In this document: piece by piece, positions 36,770-45,153 of the stretch
How the letters are laid out: each line of letters opens with the position of its first letter
How positions within the stretch are numbered: the stretch's first letter is position 1
Notes under the pieces: model-generated
What the model saw: only the letters and a program-made list of their open reading frames with translations
What the model was told of the DNA's origin: nothing
Databases searched by the model: none
NCBI GenBank assembly: GCA_025458125.1
Contig: JALOTA010000010.1
Location: 1 to 50,446, forward strand
DNA length: 50,446 nucleotides
Reading direction: 5' to 3'
DNA from: Hyphomicrobium sp.
GTDB lineage: Bacteria > Pseudomonadota > Alphaproteobacteria > Rhizobiales > Hyphomicrobiaceae
Made by a program: the position numbers and the translations under genes

Positions 36770-37537
36770 TCAGTCGAGTTCCTGCACGCCCCCGCCAGAA
36801 ACCGTGAGCACCTGTCCGCTGATCCAGCAGGAAGCAGGCGCGCAAAGGAACAGCGCCGCGTTGGCCATGTCGTCCGGCTCTCCCAACCGCTTCAGCGGCG
36901 TGTGGGCGAGCATCTTCTTCTCGATCTCCGGAGTGAGGACGGTCGAGAGCGCGTGCGTCCGCGTCGCCCCCGGCGCAATGGCATTGACCCGGATGTTGCG
37001 CGGACCCAGATCGAACGCGATGTTGCGCGTCAGATGGTTCACCGCAGCTTTCGACGAAGCATAAGACGCCATATCGAGATTTTTGTTTTCCGCCGACATC
37101 GAGGAGATGTTGACGATCGCGCCGCCGCCCGCTTTCTCCATATGCGGGGCGGCAAGCTGACAGAGGCGAAACAGCGAGAAGAAATTCAATTCGAAGGCAA
37201 AGCGCATATCCGACATCGGCATGTCGAATGGCTTGGGGCCGCCACCGCCGGCATTATTGATCAGGATCGTAAGCGCACCGAACTCGGCGACCGTCTTCTC
37301 GACGCTGCTGGCGAGATCGCTTTCCTTGGTCACGTCGCAGGCCGCGCCTATGGCCCGGCCGCCGGCTTCCCGGATGCCTTTTGCAACAGCTTCCGCTGCT
37401 GCGCCGTCCCGGTCTGTCACGGTGACAGCCGCACCGGCGCCGGCAAACGTCTCGGAAATCGCGCGGCCGATCCCTGCTCCCGCGCCCGTGACAAGCGCCA
37501 CGGCGCCATCCAGCCGGAACTTTGCTGCATCATACAT
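36770..37537 (-). CDS. Short-chain dehydrogenase/reductase (HdhA-like)
   Basis: This 255-residue classical SDR is complete: cofactor motif TGAGAGIGRAI (about residues 18-28), CDVTKESD, NNAGGGG, catalytic Ser in NISSMSA, the YASSK Tyr/Lys pair, and RVNAIAPGATRT, ending in VSGGGVQELD. It resembles 7-alpha-hydroxysteroid dehydrogenase-type enzymes, which oxidise or reduce a secondary alcohol with NAD(P). The real substrate may differ. The start at 37537 follows GAGGAG about 10 bases upstream and gives the usual N-terminus. The broken SDR follows in the same orientation. Confidence 0.85.
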   Translation of the reverse strand: MYDAAKFRLDGAVALVTGAGAGIGRAISETFAGAGAAVTVTDRDGAAAEAVAKGIREAGGRAIGAACDVTKESDLASSVEKTVAEFGALTILINNAGGGGPKPFDMPMSDMRFAFELNFFSLFRLCQLAAPHMEKAGGGAIVNISSMSAENKNLDMASYASSKAAVNHLTRNIAFDLGPRNIRVNAIAPGATRTHALSTVLTPEIEKKMLAHTPLKRLGEPDDMANAALFLCAPASCWISGQVLTVSGGGVQELD

Positions 37538-37705
37538 CGGATAGAACTCCTCACACGCTACAAGCGGATACGAACGAGCGGCACAGGACCCGAGCCATAT
37601 GCCCCCATCGCGACAGTGCCGAGACGGATGTAGACTCACAGGGTGAGAGCACCCCCGTGGCCCGAGGGTGGTAGCGAAACGCCCGAGGTTCGCATAGATT
37701 GTTGT

Positions 37706-37720
37706 TGCCCATTTTGGGCA
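37706..37720. promoter_or_regulatory. Palindrome in the divergent SDR/regulator promoter region
   Basis: A perfect inverted repeat TGCCCA-TTT-TGGGCA lies 22 bases upstream of the winged-helix gene, in the 205-base gap shared with the divergent SDR gene. It is a plausible operator for autoregulation. Six-base arms can arise by chance, so confidence is low. Confidence 0.35.
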
Positions 37721-37742
37721 CTGCGTCACACAGGGTCACGCG

Positions 37743-38198
37743 ATGGCACCGGTCACCGATACCTACATCAGCAATCATTTCGGTGAGATCTGGCCCGCTC
37801 ATGTCGCCGAGTTCAGCCAGTATCTTATCGAGTGCCGCAAATATTTTCGTGGCGATCTCGATCTGCTGCTCCTGCTCGCCGTGATCGGGGACCGGACTCT
37901 GGTCGCCGGAAAAGTCGACCCGTCGATCACCTATCCTGACCTGCTGTCAGGAAATCATCTGAAGTTCCGCCCAGACCCGATCAACTATCACTCGATCGCC
38001 GAGTTCACTGGAATTCCTCGCGAGAGCGTACGCCGCAAGATTCAGTATCTCATTGACATCGGATGGGTGGCACGGACCGATGAAGGCTCTCTGTTCGCAA
38101 CGAAGATGTCGACACGAGAATTAGAGCCGCTGACGCGCGCTACTTTCAAATATTTGGCACGGATGGCCGCGATCCTGAGCCCCGCAAAATCCAGGTAA
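37743..38198 (+). CDS. Winged-helix regulator-like protein
   Basis: This 151-residue protein has a central segment INYHSIAEFTGIPRESVRRK (about residues 81-100) followed by IQYLIDIGWVARTDEGSLFAT, which reads as a MarR/Crp-like winged helix-turn-helix with its wing. The N-terminal part, with ECRKYFRGDLDLLLLLAVIG, probably forms a dimerising helix. AGGG lies 7 bases before the start. It is divergent from the SDR gene and 67 bases upstream of the Mur-ligase-like gene, so it may control either side. No named family was recognised. Confidence 0.65.
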   Translation: MAPVTDTYISNHFGEIWPAHVAEFSQYLIECRKYFRGDLDLLLLLAVIGDRTLVAGKVDPSITYPDLLSGNHLKFRPDPINYHSIAEFTGIPRESVRRKIQYLIDIGWVARTDEGSLFATKMSTRELEPLTRATFKYLARMAAILSPAKSR

Positions 38199-38265
38199 AT
38201 CAGATTGACTGGTGATGCGCCGCTTGAAGAGACATCATCGCGCCTGAGTTCGGACGGGGTTAGTA

Positions 38266-39558
38266 ATGGATGCATTCCGAGAGCTTGGCCGATCCCTCAA
38301 ATATCACGCGCGATTGATCGAGGCTCGAACCAAGCGGAAACTGAGCAAAGCCCGTTTCATTGCGGTCACCGGCAGCAGCGGCAAAACTTCGACGGTTAAG
38401 CTCTTGTCTCGCATCCTTGAAGTCAACCACAAGGTGAAGAGCCAGAGTGACAACAACAGTGAGAAAAGCGCAATCGGTCTGCTTCAGACAATGAAGCGCG
38501 ACGACGAATTTGCAGTACTGGAAGCCGGCGCTGGCGCCCCCGGCCGCCTCGAACAAATTGCAAGCGTCTACAATCCGGACATCTCCATCGTCACCCTTGT
38601 GGCAATCGAACACTACAGCGCATTCCGCAAATTGGAGTCCATCGCTCACGAGAAAGGCGCGATAATCCGCGCGCTGCCGTCAAACGGGCTTGCGCTGCTC
38701 AACTACGATGTTCCCGAGGTCCGGGCGATGAGCGGACAAAGCGCCGCGCCGGTGAAGTACTTCGGCTGCACCGGAGGAGATTACCGGGCATGCGACCTTA
38801 AAACACTGCCGGACGGCCGTCTCAGCTTCAGGATCGAGTACGGCCCTTCATCTCTGTTGCTCGACACACGCCTCATTGGCGAACACAACTGGCTTGGAGT
38901 GACGGCCGCCGTATCATGCGCGCTTGAGCTCGGAGTGGATCCGGAAACCATTGCACGCTGCGTGGCAGAATTCGAACCTGTGCCCGGCCGAATGAGCCTT
39001 CACAAAATTCCTCAAGGTCCGACATTCATCCTTGATACGTGCAAGGCACCATTCCATAGCATGACCCTACCGTTCACAACGCTTTCAAAAATAGAATGTA
39101 GCCGCAAACGCATCATCATCGGATCGATCAGCGATTACCCTGGAAACCCAAAGCCGAAGTACCGCGATGTCTATCGAGCCGCGAGGCAGGTGGCAGATGA
39201 GGTGATGATGGTCGGCGAACACGCTCACCGCGTAAACGCGCTACCGGAAGATTTGGCCAGCGGACGGTTTCTGGTTTTCAGCGGGGTCAGGCAAGTCTTC
39301 GACCACGTCTTGCGCACGAGCATGGCCGGAGAGGTCATCCTGGTGAAAAGCTCGCAGAACCTGCATCTCGAAAGGATCATGCTGGCCTTCATCGAAGACG
39401 TGCAATGTTGGCCCGATCAATGCGGAAACAAGATTTCCTGCGCCAAGTGCGGGCACTTCCGCCAGCCTTTCACCGAACATTCCGGAAAATCCAAGCGAAC
39501 ACGCGCTCCGTTTATCAGGGCCCGCCCGCGAAACAGCCCGGCAAATGCGACGGAGTAG
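38266..39558 (+). CDS. Mur-ligase-like enzyme lacking the UDP-substrate domain
   Basis: This 430-residue protein matches the central and C-terminal domains of MurF-type ligases. The ATP loop VTGSSGKTST begins at about residue 34, followed by a LEAGAGAPGRLEQIA segment, LVAIEHYSAFRKLESIAHEKGAI in pieces, GEHNWLGVTAAVSCALELG and FEPVPGRMSL. Only about 30 residues precede the ATP loop, so the N-terminal domain that binds UDP-MurNAc in MurF is missing, and a different acceptor is expected. A C-terminal tail holds four cysteines in the pattern C-x4-C-x5-C-x2-C (about residues 381-395), possibly a zinc site. It is presumably an amide-bond-forming ligase of unknown product. Confidence 0.75.
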   Translation: MDAFRELGRSLKYHARLIEARTKRKLSKARFIAVTGSSGKTSTVKLLSRILEVNHKVKSQSDNNSEKSAIGLLQTMKRDDEFAVLEAGAGAPGRLEQIASVYNPDISIVTLVAIEHYSAFRKLESIAHEKGAIIRALPSNGLALLNYDVPEVRAMSGQSAAPVKYFGCTGGDYRACDLKTLPDGRLSFRIEYGPSSLLLDTRLIGEHNWLGVTAAVSCALELGVDPETIARCVAEFEPVPGRMSLHKIPQGPTFILDTCKAPFHSMTLPFTTLSKIECSRKRIIIGSISDYPGNPKPKYRDVYRAARQVADEVMMVGEHAHRVNALPEDLASGRFLVFSGVRQVFDHVLRTSMAGEVILVKSSQNLHLERIMLAFIEDVQCWPDQCGNKISCAKCGHFRQPFTEHSGKSKRTRAPFIRARPRNSPANATE

Positions 39559-39653
39559 GCTCAGGTTCAATGCCACGGCCGTGCCGCGCGATGCCGCGCT
39601 GTGCGAGACAGCAGATATATCCCCAGAGTCCTTGGTAACCTGACGGAAACAAG

Positions 39654-39747
39654 TGGCGGAGACGGAGGGATTCGAACCCTCGATACGCGTTTAAGCACGT
39701 ATAACGCTTTAGCAAAGCGCCGCCTTCAGCCTCTCGGCCACGTCTCC
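39654..39747 (-). tRNA. tRNA-Ser (GCT anticodon)
   Basis: Read on the minus strand, this is a class II tRNA with encoded CCA, acceptor stem GGAGACG/CGTCTCC, a long variable arm, and anticodon stem GCGCT/AGCGT around loop TTGCTAA. The anticodon GCT decodes AGC and AGT (Ser). The T arm GGTTCGAATCC is normal. Confidence 0.95.
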
Positions 39748-39875
39748 CCTGCCCCACTCTCGCCCAACCAAGGCCTTAACGACCCGTGGTAAGACCTCTA
39801 GAAGACTAGGAAATGCGCTACCCGGTCCGATAGCTGGGAAACGGGTGCGGATTGCGGTTAGGCAGCGGCGAAAAA

Positions 39876-40469
39876 ATGGAAATGACGCGCAAAGCCAGAT
39901 GGGTCTCGATCTCCGCCGGCGTGCTCGCCGCCTCCACGTCCGCGGCGGTCGCGGAAAGCTACTGCGTCGCCTGTTACGGACCCGACGCCGTGTATCGCTG
40001 TGTCATCGCCGATGTGCCGCCCTCGGCAGCGCCCGATCCGCGCAACCAGGTTCAATGCATCAAGCAACTGGCGAAAAGCGGCGGACACTCGCGCTGCAGC
40101 GTCGAGCGATTTTCGACGGCGAATTGCAATGGCGCGGAGAAACTCGTGTCGACCGCCGATGCCCTACCGGTCGCCGGTCCGCCGCCGGTTACAGGCGAAC
40201 AATCGCCTTCGGCCGCGCCCAAGCCTGCTGATGGCGGCACAGCCAAAGAGCCCGGGACGGAACCCGCCCCTGCGCAGACGCCTCAAACGATGGAAGAACT
40301 GGCAAAATCCGCGGCCGCTTCGACCACAGAAAGCTTGAACGATGTCGGCGGAACAGTGAAATCAACCACCGAAAAAGCCGGTGAAACGATCGGTGGCATG
40401 GGCGCTGCCGTCGGAAACGCCGCCAAGAAAAGCTGGAACTGCCTCACATCCCTGTTCAACGACTGCTGA
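39876..40469 (+). CDS. Secreted cysteine-containing protein of unknown function
   Basis: This 197-residue protein has a signal peptide (MEMTRKARWVSISAGVLAAS to about AAVAES). The mature part starts SYCVACYGPDAVYRCVI and contains several cysteines (CIKQL, CSVERF, CNGAE), then a Pro/Ala-rich linker and a C-terminal Ala/Gly/Thr-rich helix region ending CLTSLFNDC. The pattern suggests a disulfide-bonded periplasmic protein. The start at 39876 or 39882 is uncertain. No family was recognised. Confidence 0.65.
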   Translation: MEMTRKARWVSISAGVLAASTSAAVAESYCVACYGPDAVYRCVIADVPPSAAPDPRNQVQCIKQLAKSGGHSRCSVERFSTANCNGAEKLVSTADALPVAGPPPVTGEQSPSAAPKPADGGTAKEPGTEPAPAQTPQTMEELAKSAAASTTESLNDVGGTVKSTTEKAGETIGGMGAAVGNAAKKSWNCLTSLFNDC

Positions 40470-40480
40470 GGATGACGCAG

Positions 40481-40747
40481 TTAGTGAGTGGCAAGCCAAG
40501 CCCGCGCCTGACGCTGCGCTTCGGCGATATCGGCCTTCGACATCTCCGCTGACAGTTCAGTCCGATAGCGCCGGGCGTCGGCATTGCCACGCTGTGCGGC
40601 AAGGTTGAACCACTTATGCGCCTGGATGAGATCGAGGGGAACCTCGCGCCCCGTGCAGTACATAAGCCCCAGTTCCAATAGAGCATCGGGTGCGCCACCT
40701 GGGGCGAACTCCACCATCTCGCTCGTCGTCACTTCAAAACGTGCCAT
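40481..40747 (-). CDS. Small SEL1-repeat-type protein
   Basis: This 88-residue protein contains one SEL1-like helical pair: ALLELGLMYCTGREVPLDLI then QAHKWFNLAAQRGNADA, a repeat used for protein-protein contacts. A short basic helix follows. The start at 40747 was chosen because GGGAG lies about 9 bases upstream and the longer frame is unlike any family. It converges on the secreted-protein gene, 11 bases away. Confidence 0.75.
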   Translation of the reverse strand: MARFEVTTSEMVEFAPGGAPDALLELGLMYCTGREVPLDLIQAHKWFNLAAQRGNADARRYRTELSAEMSKADIAEAQRQARAWLATH

Positions 40748-41110
40748 CGCAACCACTCCCACATGGCAATGCTGACAATTGCAGGGCTCGGGGCCGATGC
40801 GCGGCCTGTTTGAAATCTCATGCACCTGCAAGCGATGAAACACTGTCAGCACCAGAATGAAATCCGGTTAACAGCACGGCGGCTCAGAGGGCTGGAAATA
40901 CTAGGAAAAACCGAAAGACTGTCCCGCCGCTGGAGTTCTGTGACGTTCCAGAACATATCCACATCAGACCTTAAACGTGGGGAAACCAACCGCTAACCAT
41001 GTTCACGGAAGGACTTTATCGAGTTTATTCAGCCCCCATTCAGGCGCGTTGTGGCAAAAGGACGAGTACAGACTATTCGAAGCGCTGCCCAAGCATAGGT
41101 TGGCAAAGTC
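40748..41110. other. Intergenic stretch, no gene recognised
   Basis: This gap of 363 bases separates the SEL1 protein from a lipoprotein gene and should hold their divergent promoters. A GTTCTG/CAGAAC inverted repeat lies near 40935-40955. A GTTC-N6-GTTC pattern in it does not have the N7 spacing of an alphaproteobacterial LexA box. No RNA gene or coding pattern was seen. Confidence 0.45.
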
Positions 41111-41377
41111 ATGACGCCGGGATCGACAAAACCGGGCCGAAATATCCCGAAGGCCATCGCTCTTGTTGCAAGCCTCCTGATCGGCGGATGCTCTTCGGGA
41201 GCCGTCCCGCTGCCGCCGGTTGAACCGAGCTACCTTGGCGCCGGCAACAGCGAGTCTATCGCCGCCGAACCCGACAATTTCTCCTCCCACGTCACCTCCG
41301 GCAAGGTCCTGTCGGCCATCGTCTTCGAACGCGTCACAGGGCTTGAGGTCGACCCTGCCCGGCTCGTCGAGCGCTGA
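41111..41377 (+). CDS. Small lipoprotein of unknown function
   Basis: This 88-residue product has a basic N-terminus, a hydrophobic helix and the lipobox LIGGC (Cys about 27), so it should be processed by LspA and anchored. The mature part of about 60 residues begins SSGAVPLPPVEPSYLG. The C-terminal VFERVTGLEVDPARLVE may form a helix. It converges on the glutathione-transferase gene, 9 bases away. No family was recognised. Confidence 0.65.
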   Translation: MTPGSTKPGRNIPKAIALVASLLIGGCSSGAVPLPPVEPSYLGAGNSESIAAEPDNFSSHVTSGKVLSAIVFERVTGLEVDPARLVER

Positions 41378-41386
41378 CACTGCCGA

Positions 41387-42109
41387 TCAAGTCTTGGGCG
41401 TGTTTCCAAACAAGACGGCTTGTGCGTCCTTGTCTTTGGCGAGATCCACCTGCCGTGACGACAGATCCGATCCCGCACTCATTCCGCGGACAACGGCCGG
41501 TCGCTCTCCGACCCGCGCAAGCCAAGCTTCGACGTTTGGGAATTGATGGATGTCCTGCCCCTGTCGTTCCCAGAGGCGGCACCACGGATAGCAGGCAATA
41601 TCCGCGATGGAAAACCTGCCGGCAATGAACGCGCGATCCGCGAGGTGTCTGTCCAGAACACCGTAAAGCCGTGCGACCTCTTTCGTGTAGCGGTCGATTC
41701 CGTATTGGATTTTCTCCGGCGCGTAGTTGCGGAAGTGGTGGGCCTGACCGGCCATCGGCCCGAGCCCCGCGACCTGCCAGAAGAGCCACTGTTCCACCAC
41801 GAGGCGGTCGCGCTTGGATGTTCCCCGCAACTGGCCGGTCTTGCGGGCTACATACTGAAGAATGGCGCCGCTCTCGAAGACTGCAACCGGCTCGCCTCCC
41901 GGACCTTCCGGATCGACGATGGCCGGTATCTTGTTGTTGGGCGAAATCGCGAGAAATTCCGGTTTGAATTGATCACCGCGCGCGATGTCGACCGGATGAA
42001 GGCGATAGGGAAGCTGAAGCTCCTCAAGAGCGATCGAAATCTTGTACCCGTTCGGTGTCGTCCAGAAATAGAGATCGATGGGCGCTACAGTCTTCTTGTT
42101 CTTTGGCAT
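41387..42109 (-). CDS. Glutathione S-transferase (YfcG/GstB-like)
   Basis: This 240-residue protein has the thioredoxin-like N-terminal domain (LYFWTTPNGYKISIALEEL, residues 13-31) with the glutathione-binding NNKIPAIVD and ESGAILQYVA, and the helical C-terminal domain ending at FPNVEAWLARV. TPNGYK is the nucleophile loop of the Nu/YfcG type, which has disulfide-bond reductase activity with two glutathiones. The ATG at 42109 follows AAGGAG. The quinone oxidoreductase gene lies 11 bases upstream, so a detoxification pair is likely. Confidence 0.85.
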   Translation of the reverse strand: MPKNKKTVAPIDLYFWTTPNGYKISIALEELQLPYRLHPVDIARGDQFKPEFLAISPNNKIPAIVDPEGPGGEPVAVFESGAILQYVARKTGQLRGTSKRDRLVVEQWLFWQVAGLGPMAGQAHHFRNYAPEKIQYGIDRYTKEVARLYGVLDRHLADRAFIAGRFSIADIACYPWCRLWERQGQDIHQFPNVEAWLARVGERPAVVRGMSAGSDLSSRQVDLAKDKDAQAVLFGNTPKT

Positions 42110-42120
42110 GAGATACTCCT

Positions 42121-43089
42121 TCACACGACAAGGATCGAGGACCCGGTGGTCTTTCGGCTCTCCAGATCGCGGTGCGCCTGTTCCGCGTCCGCCAGGGCAT
42201 ACCGCTGATTGACCCTGATCGCGATCCGTCCCGCCTCGACTTGGGCGAAAAGATCGGCAGCGTTGGCGCGCAGTTGCTCCGTAGTGGCCGTGTAGGCCAT
42301 GAGGGACGGCCGGGTTGCAAACAACGATCCTTTGAGCTGAGTAAGATCGAACGGCGGCACCGGTCCCGAGGCGTTGCCAAAACTAACCCACAGACCTTTC
42401 GGCTTCAGGCAGTCGAGCGAACCGGGAAACGTATCGCGGCCGATCGAGTCGTAGACGACGTCACATCCGCGGCCGCCGGTCAGTTCGCGAACACGCTCCA
42501 CGAAATTTTCGCGGCGGTAGTCGATGACATGCGTACAGCCGTGCGCGCGGGCCAGTTCCGCTTTTTCGGGCGAGCCTGCGGTGCCGATCATCGTCGCGCC
42601 CAGCGCCCTGGCCCATTGGCAAGCGATCAGGCCGACGCCCCCAGCCGCCGCGTGAAACAGCATCACCGTGCCGGGCCCGACATCGAAGACCTCGCGGAAA
42701 AGGTAACGTACCGTCATGCCCTGCAGCATCATCGCCGCCGCCGTTTCGTACGCGATAACCGGCGGCAGCGGCACCAGCCGGTCCGCACGGATGTTGCGCT
42801 CCGCAGCATAGCCGCCCAGTTCCGTGCCGTACGCCACCCGGTCGCCGGCGCGCAACTCGGTGACGCCATCGCCAACCGCCACGACGTCTCCGGCCCCCTC
42901 CATGCCGAGCACCGCAGGCAGGCTCGCGAGCTTGTAGAGTCCAGACCTCTGATACGTGTCGATGAAGTTGAGGCCGATGGCGCGGTGTCGGATGCGAACT
43001 TCACCCGGTGCCGGGGGAGCCAGTTCGATGTCTTCCGGCCGCAGCACTTCCGGGCCGCCCGTGACATGGATGCGAATCGCCTGAACCAT
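42121..43089 (-). CDS. NADPH:quinone oxidoreductase (zeta-crystallin type)
   Basis: This 322-residue member of the medium-chain dehydrogenase family reduces quinones or enals with NADPH. It has the N-terminal catalytic domain (IGLNFIDTYQRSGLY), the nucleotide motif AAAGGVGLIACQWA (about residues 148-161) and DVVYDSIGRDTF. It lacks the zinc-binding cysteines of alcohol dehydrogenases, as expected for QorA. It is upstream of and probably co-transcribed with the glutathione transferase gene. Confidence 0.88.
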   Translation of the reverse strand: MVQAIRIHVTGGPEVLRPEDIELAPPAPGEVRIRHRAIGLNFIDTYQRSGLYKLASLPAVLGMEGAGDVVAVGDGVTELRAGDRVAYGTELGGYAAERNIRADRLVPLPPVIAYETAAAMMLQGMTVRYLFREVFDVGPGTVMLFHAAAGGVGLIACQWARALGATMIGTAGSPEKAELARAHGCTHVIDYRRENFVERVRELTGGRGCDVVYDSIGRDTFPGSLDCLKPKGLWVSFGNASGPVPPFDLTQLKGSLFATRPSLMAYTATTEQLRANAADLFAQVEAGRIAIRVNQRYALADAEQAHRDLESRKTTGSSILVV

Positions 43090-43249
43090 AGGAACTCCGT
43101 CGGCCTACCCGCTTGCCAAACACCCGCGACCCGTAGCTATGCGTCTCACTTGAAACAACATTTCGGGCGGCTATTGAACCGCCTTGACCCCGCCATCTGC
43201 GCCCCATAAGCGCTGGTCCTCAGCGGAATTCCAGGAGCCCCCCAACACG

Positions 43250-43714
43250 ATGTCCTCTGACTGCCCCTGTCCGGACACCCGTCGGAGGTTGGCTCACTGG
43301 CTCATCCTGCTGGCGCTTGCAACAGGTCTGCAAGCCTGCAGTGGAAACGGCGTAACCGTGACCACACCGGGAGCCGGTCTGAAATGCGTCGACGACAGCC
43401 CTGCCTGCGTCGCGGAACGTCAGGCGACCATGAAGGCCATGCTGGCCGATCCTGGGCGGACTTGGGTCAGCCAGCGCCCGGATGCCGCAGCCTATGCTTC
43501 GGGCGTGCGCCTGTTTGCGTTCAAATCCAAGAAGAAAGAACTCAGCTGCGCCGAACTGCAGGCCGGCAAGCGTGAGGCCGACGCGGGACCGGCTATTCTG
43601 CGCGCCCCTGGCAATGGGCTATCCCATTCCCAGGTGTCCCGTGGGGTCATCCTCGCCCATGAGGTCAGCCGTGAACTCGGCCGCGAGATTGAGCGTCGCT
43701 GCGGCAAAGGGTAA
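43250..43714 (+). CDS. Putative lipoprotein
   Basis: This 154-residue protein starts MSSDCPCPDTRRRLAHW and has a hydrophobic helix ending in ATGLQACSG, a plausible lipobox (Cys about 30). The mature region contains CVDDSPACVAER (two Cys, possible disulfide) and ELSCAELQAGKREAD, then GLSHSQVSRGVILAHEVSRE near the end. The start at 43250 follows CAGGAG about 12 bases upstream. It lies upstream of the DedA gene. No named family was recognised. Confidence 0.65.
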   Translation: MSSDCPCPDTRRRLAHWLILLALATGLQACSGNGVTVTTPGAGLKCVDDSPACVAERQATMKAMLADPGRTWVSQRPDAAAYASGVRLFAFKSKKKELSCAELQAGKREADAGPAILRAPGNGLSHSQVSRGVILAHEVSRELGREIERRCGKG

Positions 43715-43795
43715 TCAGCGGATCGCTCCAAACGGCCGCGATTGTCCGGCAATGTTCTTCCCCACCGCCAACCGTGAACGAATGAAAGCCACCTG

Positions 43796-44821
43796 ATGAA
43801 TTTGCAGGAACTCGTCGAACCGATTGTCGAATTCGTCAGAACCCATGAAGAATGGGCGGTGCCGATGGCGTTCCTCGTCGCATTCGCCGAGAGCTTCTGC
43901 TTCCTGTCCATTCTCTGGCCAGGCACGGCGATCCTGGTCGGCATCACGGCACTTCTCGCCGCAAGTGGAGCGGACCAGTCGATCCTCGTGCCGGCGATCG
44001 TCGCCGCGGGTCTCGGCGGCACGCTGGGCTACGCCGTTTCCTATTGGATCGGCCTCTATTTCAAGGACAGCATTCCCAACATCTGGCCCTTCAAGAACAA
44101 ACCGGAATTGATCCGCCACGGCGAGAATTTCTTCGAAAAGTGGGGCGGCTGGGGCGTCTTTCTTGGACACTTCTTCGGTCCCGTGCGGGCGATCATTCCC
44201 GTGGTTGCGGGCATGTTCCGGATGCGCCAGCTTCCCTTCCAGATCGCCAACGCAGCCAGCGCCTTCATATGGGCCATCGGTGTCATCGCACCCAGTTTCT
44301 TCGCCGTGACCTTCCGAGAAGAAATCGTCGCATTCGTGCGCGAGCATCACATCATCGCGGTGGGGCTCCTGTTCGCCACGGCTTATATGAACAGCATCCC
44401 CATGCCCCTGATGGCGATCCCAACGCTTCTCATGTTCTTGGCGACAGCAACCCTCTTCCTGTTTGCCGGAGGAGACCCACTCCTCGCTTTCCTGGCAAGC
44501 TTCGCGGGAGCTCTCGCCGGCGACCTGCTGGCCTATCGATCCGGGAAGCTGCATCCCGGCGAAGACATCCACAACGTGTGGCCGAACAGCTGGAGCCCCG
44601 AGTCCGCCGATCAGGCCATTGCCTTCGTCAACCGGCACGGCGCCATGGGCCTGATCCGGTCGAAATTCCATACGACGCTGCGGTCGTTCGCCCCGCTCGC
44701 CGCCGGAGCTGTGAACTTGCCGGCCGGGTCGTTTGCCGCCGCAAGCGTCGCATCCTGCGCCCTGTGGTCGGCCCTGCTTCTGGCTCCCGTCCCGCTCTTC
44801 CGGCTGGTCTTTCCAGCTTGA
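43796..44821 (+). CDS. DedA-family protein with a degenerate second copy
   Basis: The first 200 residues are a DedA/SNARE-associated membrane protein: AESFCFLSILWPGTA, GGTLGYAVSYWIGLYF, then FFEKWGGWGVFLGHFFGPVRAIIPVVAGMF in pieces, with the conserved Arg and Gly-Pro positions. Residues about 200-341 repeat the pattern in reduced form: GDLLAYRSGKLHPGEDI, AIAFVNRHGAMGLIRSKF and RSFAPLAAGAVNLP. At 341 residues it is about 100-140 residues longer than a typical DedA. DedA proteins move lipid carriers across the inner membrane. Whether the second half still folds as a DedA core is inference. Confidence 0.82.
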   Translation: MNLQELVEPIVEFVRTHEEWAVPMAFLVAFAESFCFLSILWPGTAILVGITALLAASGADQSILVPAIVAAGLGGTLGYAVSYWIGLYFKDSIPNIWPFKNKPELIRHGENFFEKWGGWGVFLGHFFGPVRAIIPVVAGMFRMRQLPFQIANAASAFIWAIGVIAPSFFAVTFREEIVAFVREHHIIAVGLLFATAYMNSIPMPLMAIPTLLMFLATATLFLFAGGDPLLAFLASFAGALAGDLLAYRSGKLHPGEDIHNVWPNSWSPESADQAIAFVNRHGAMGLIRSKFHTTLRSFAPLAAGAVNLPAGSFAAASVASCALWSALLLAPVPLFRLVFPA

Positions 44822-44912
44822 GACTTGCCAGCCGGAAGCTCCTGGCCTAGACGGAGCGTTCGCAATTCAGGGGCTTAACTTGCCCCCACAACCAGCTTCA
44901 AAGGTCTCTCCC

Positions 44913-45071
44913 ATGAGCGCACGCAGCGACCGCAACATCGAAACCCGCAAGAAGAAGGCCCGCCGGGCCATCGCCCGTCCCAAGACGACCCGCATTCAGG
45001 GCAACACGGGTGGCGCCCGCAAGCGTCTGAAGAAGGCGTCGGGCATCGCGCGCGGCAAGGCCAAGGCCTGA
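44913..45071 (+). CDS. Small very basic protein of unknown function
   Basis: This 52-residue product has about 19 Arg or Lys and only two acidic residues. It starts MSARSDRNIETRKKKARR and ends ARGKAKA. It could bind nucleic acid or ribosomes, but I know no matching family. AAGG lies upstream of the ATG. It stands between DedA and gatB. The small size makes chance coding possible, but the composition is coherent and the stop is clean. Confidence 0.5.
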   Translation: MSARSDRNIETRKKKARRAIARPKTTRIQGNTGGARKRLKKASGIARGKAKA

Positions 45072-45153
45072 GCCAACGCGCTTCGGACGGCTTTCATAAG
45101 ACGCTCGCGTCGTCCAGACGCAGGGCTAAAGCAAAGGCAGCCCTGCCCGGCGG

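Noticed and set aside
40935..40955. A GTTC repeat that resembles an alphaproteobacterial SOS box
   Set aside because: The spacing is N6, not N7, and no DNA-damage gene is adjacent.
45120..45146. Hairpin GCAGGGCT/CAGCCCTGC beyond the gatB stop as an intrinsic terminator
   Set aside because: There is no T-run on either side, so I did not list it as a terminator.
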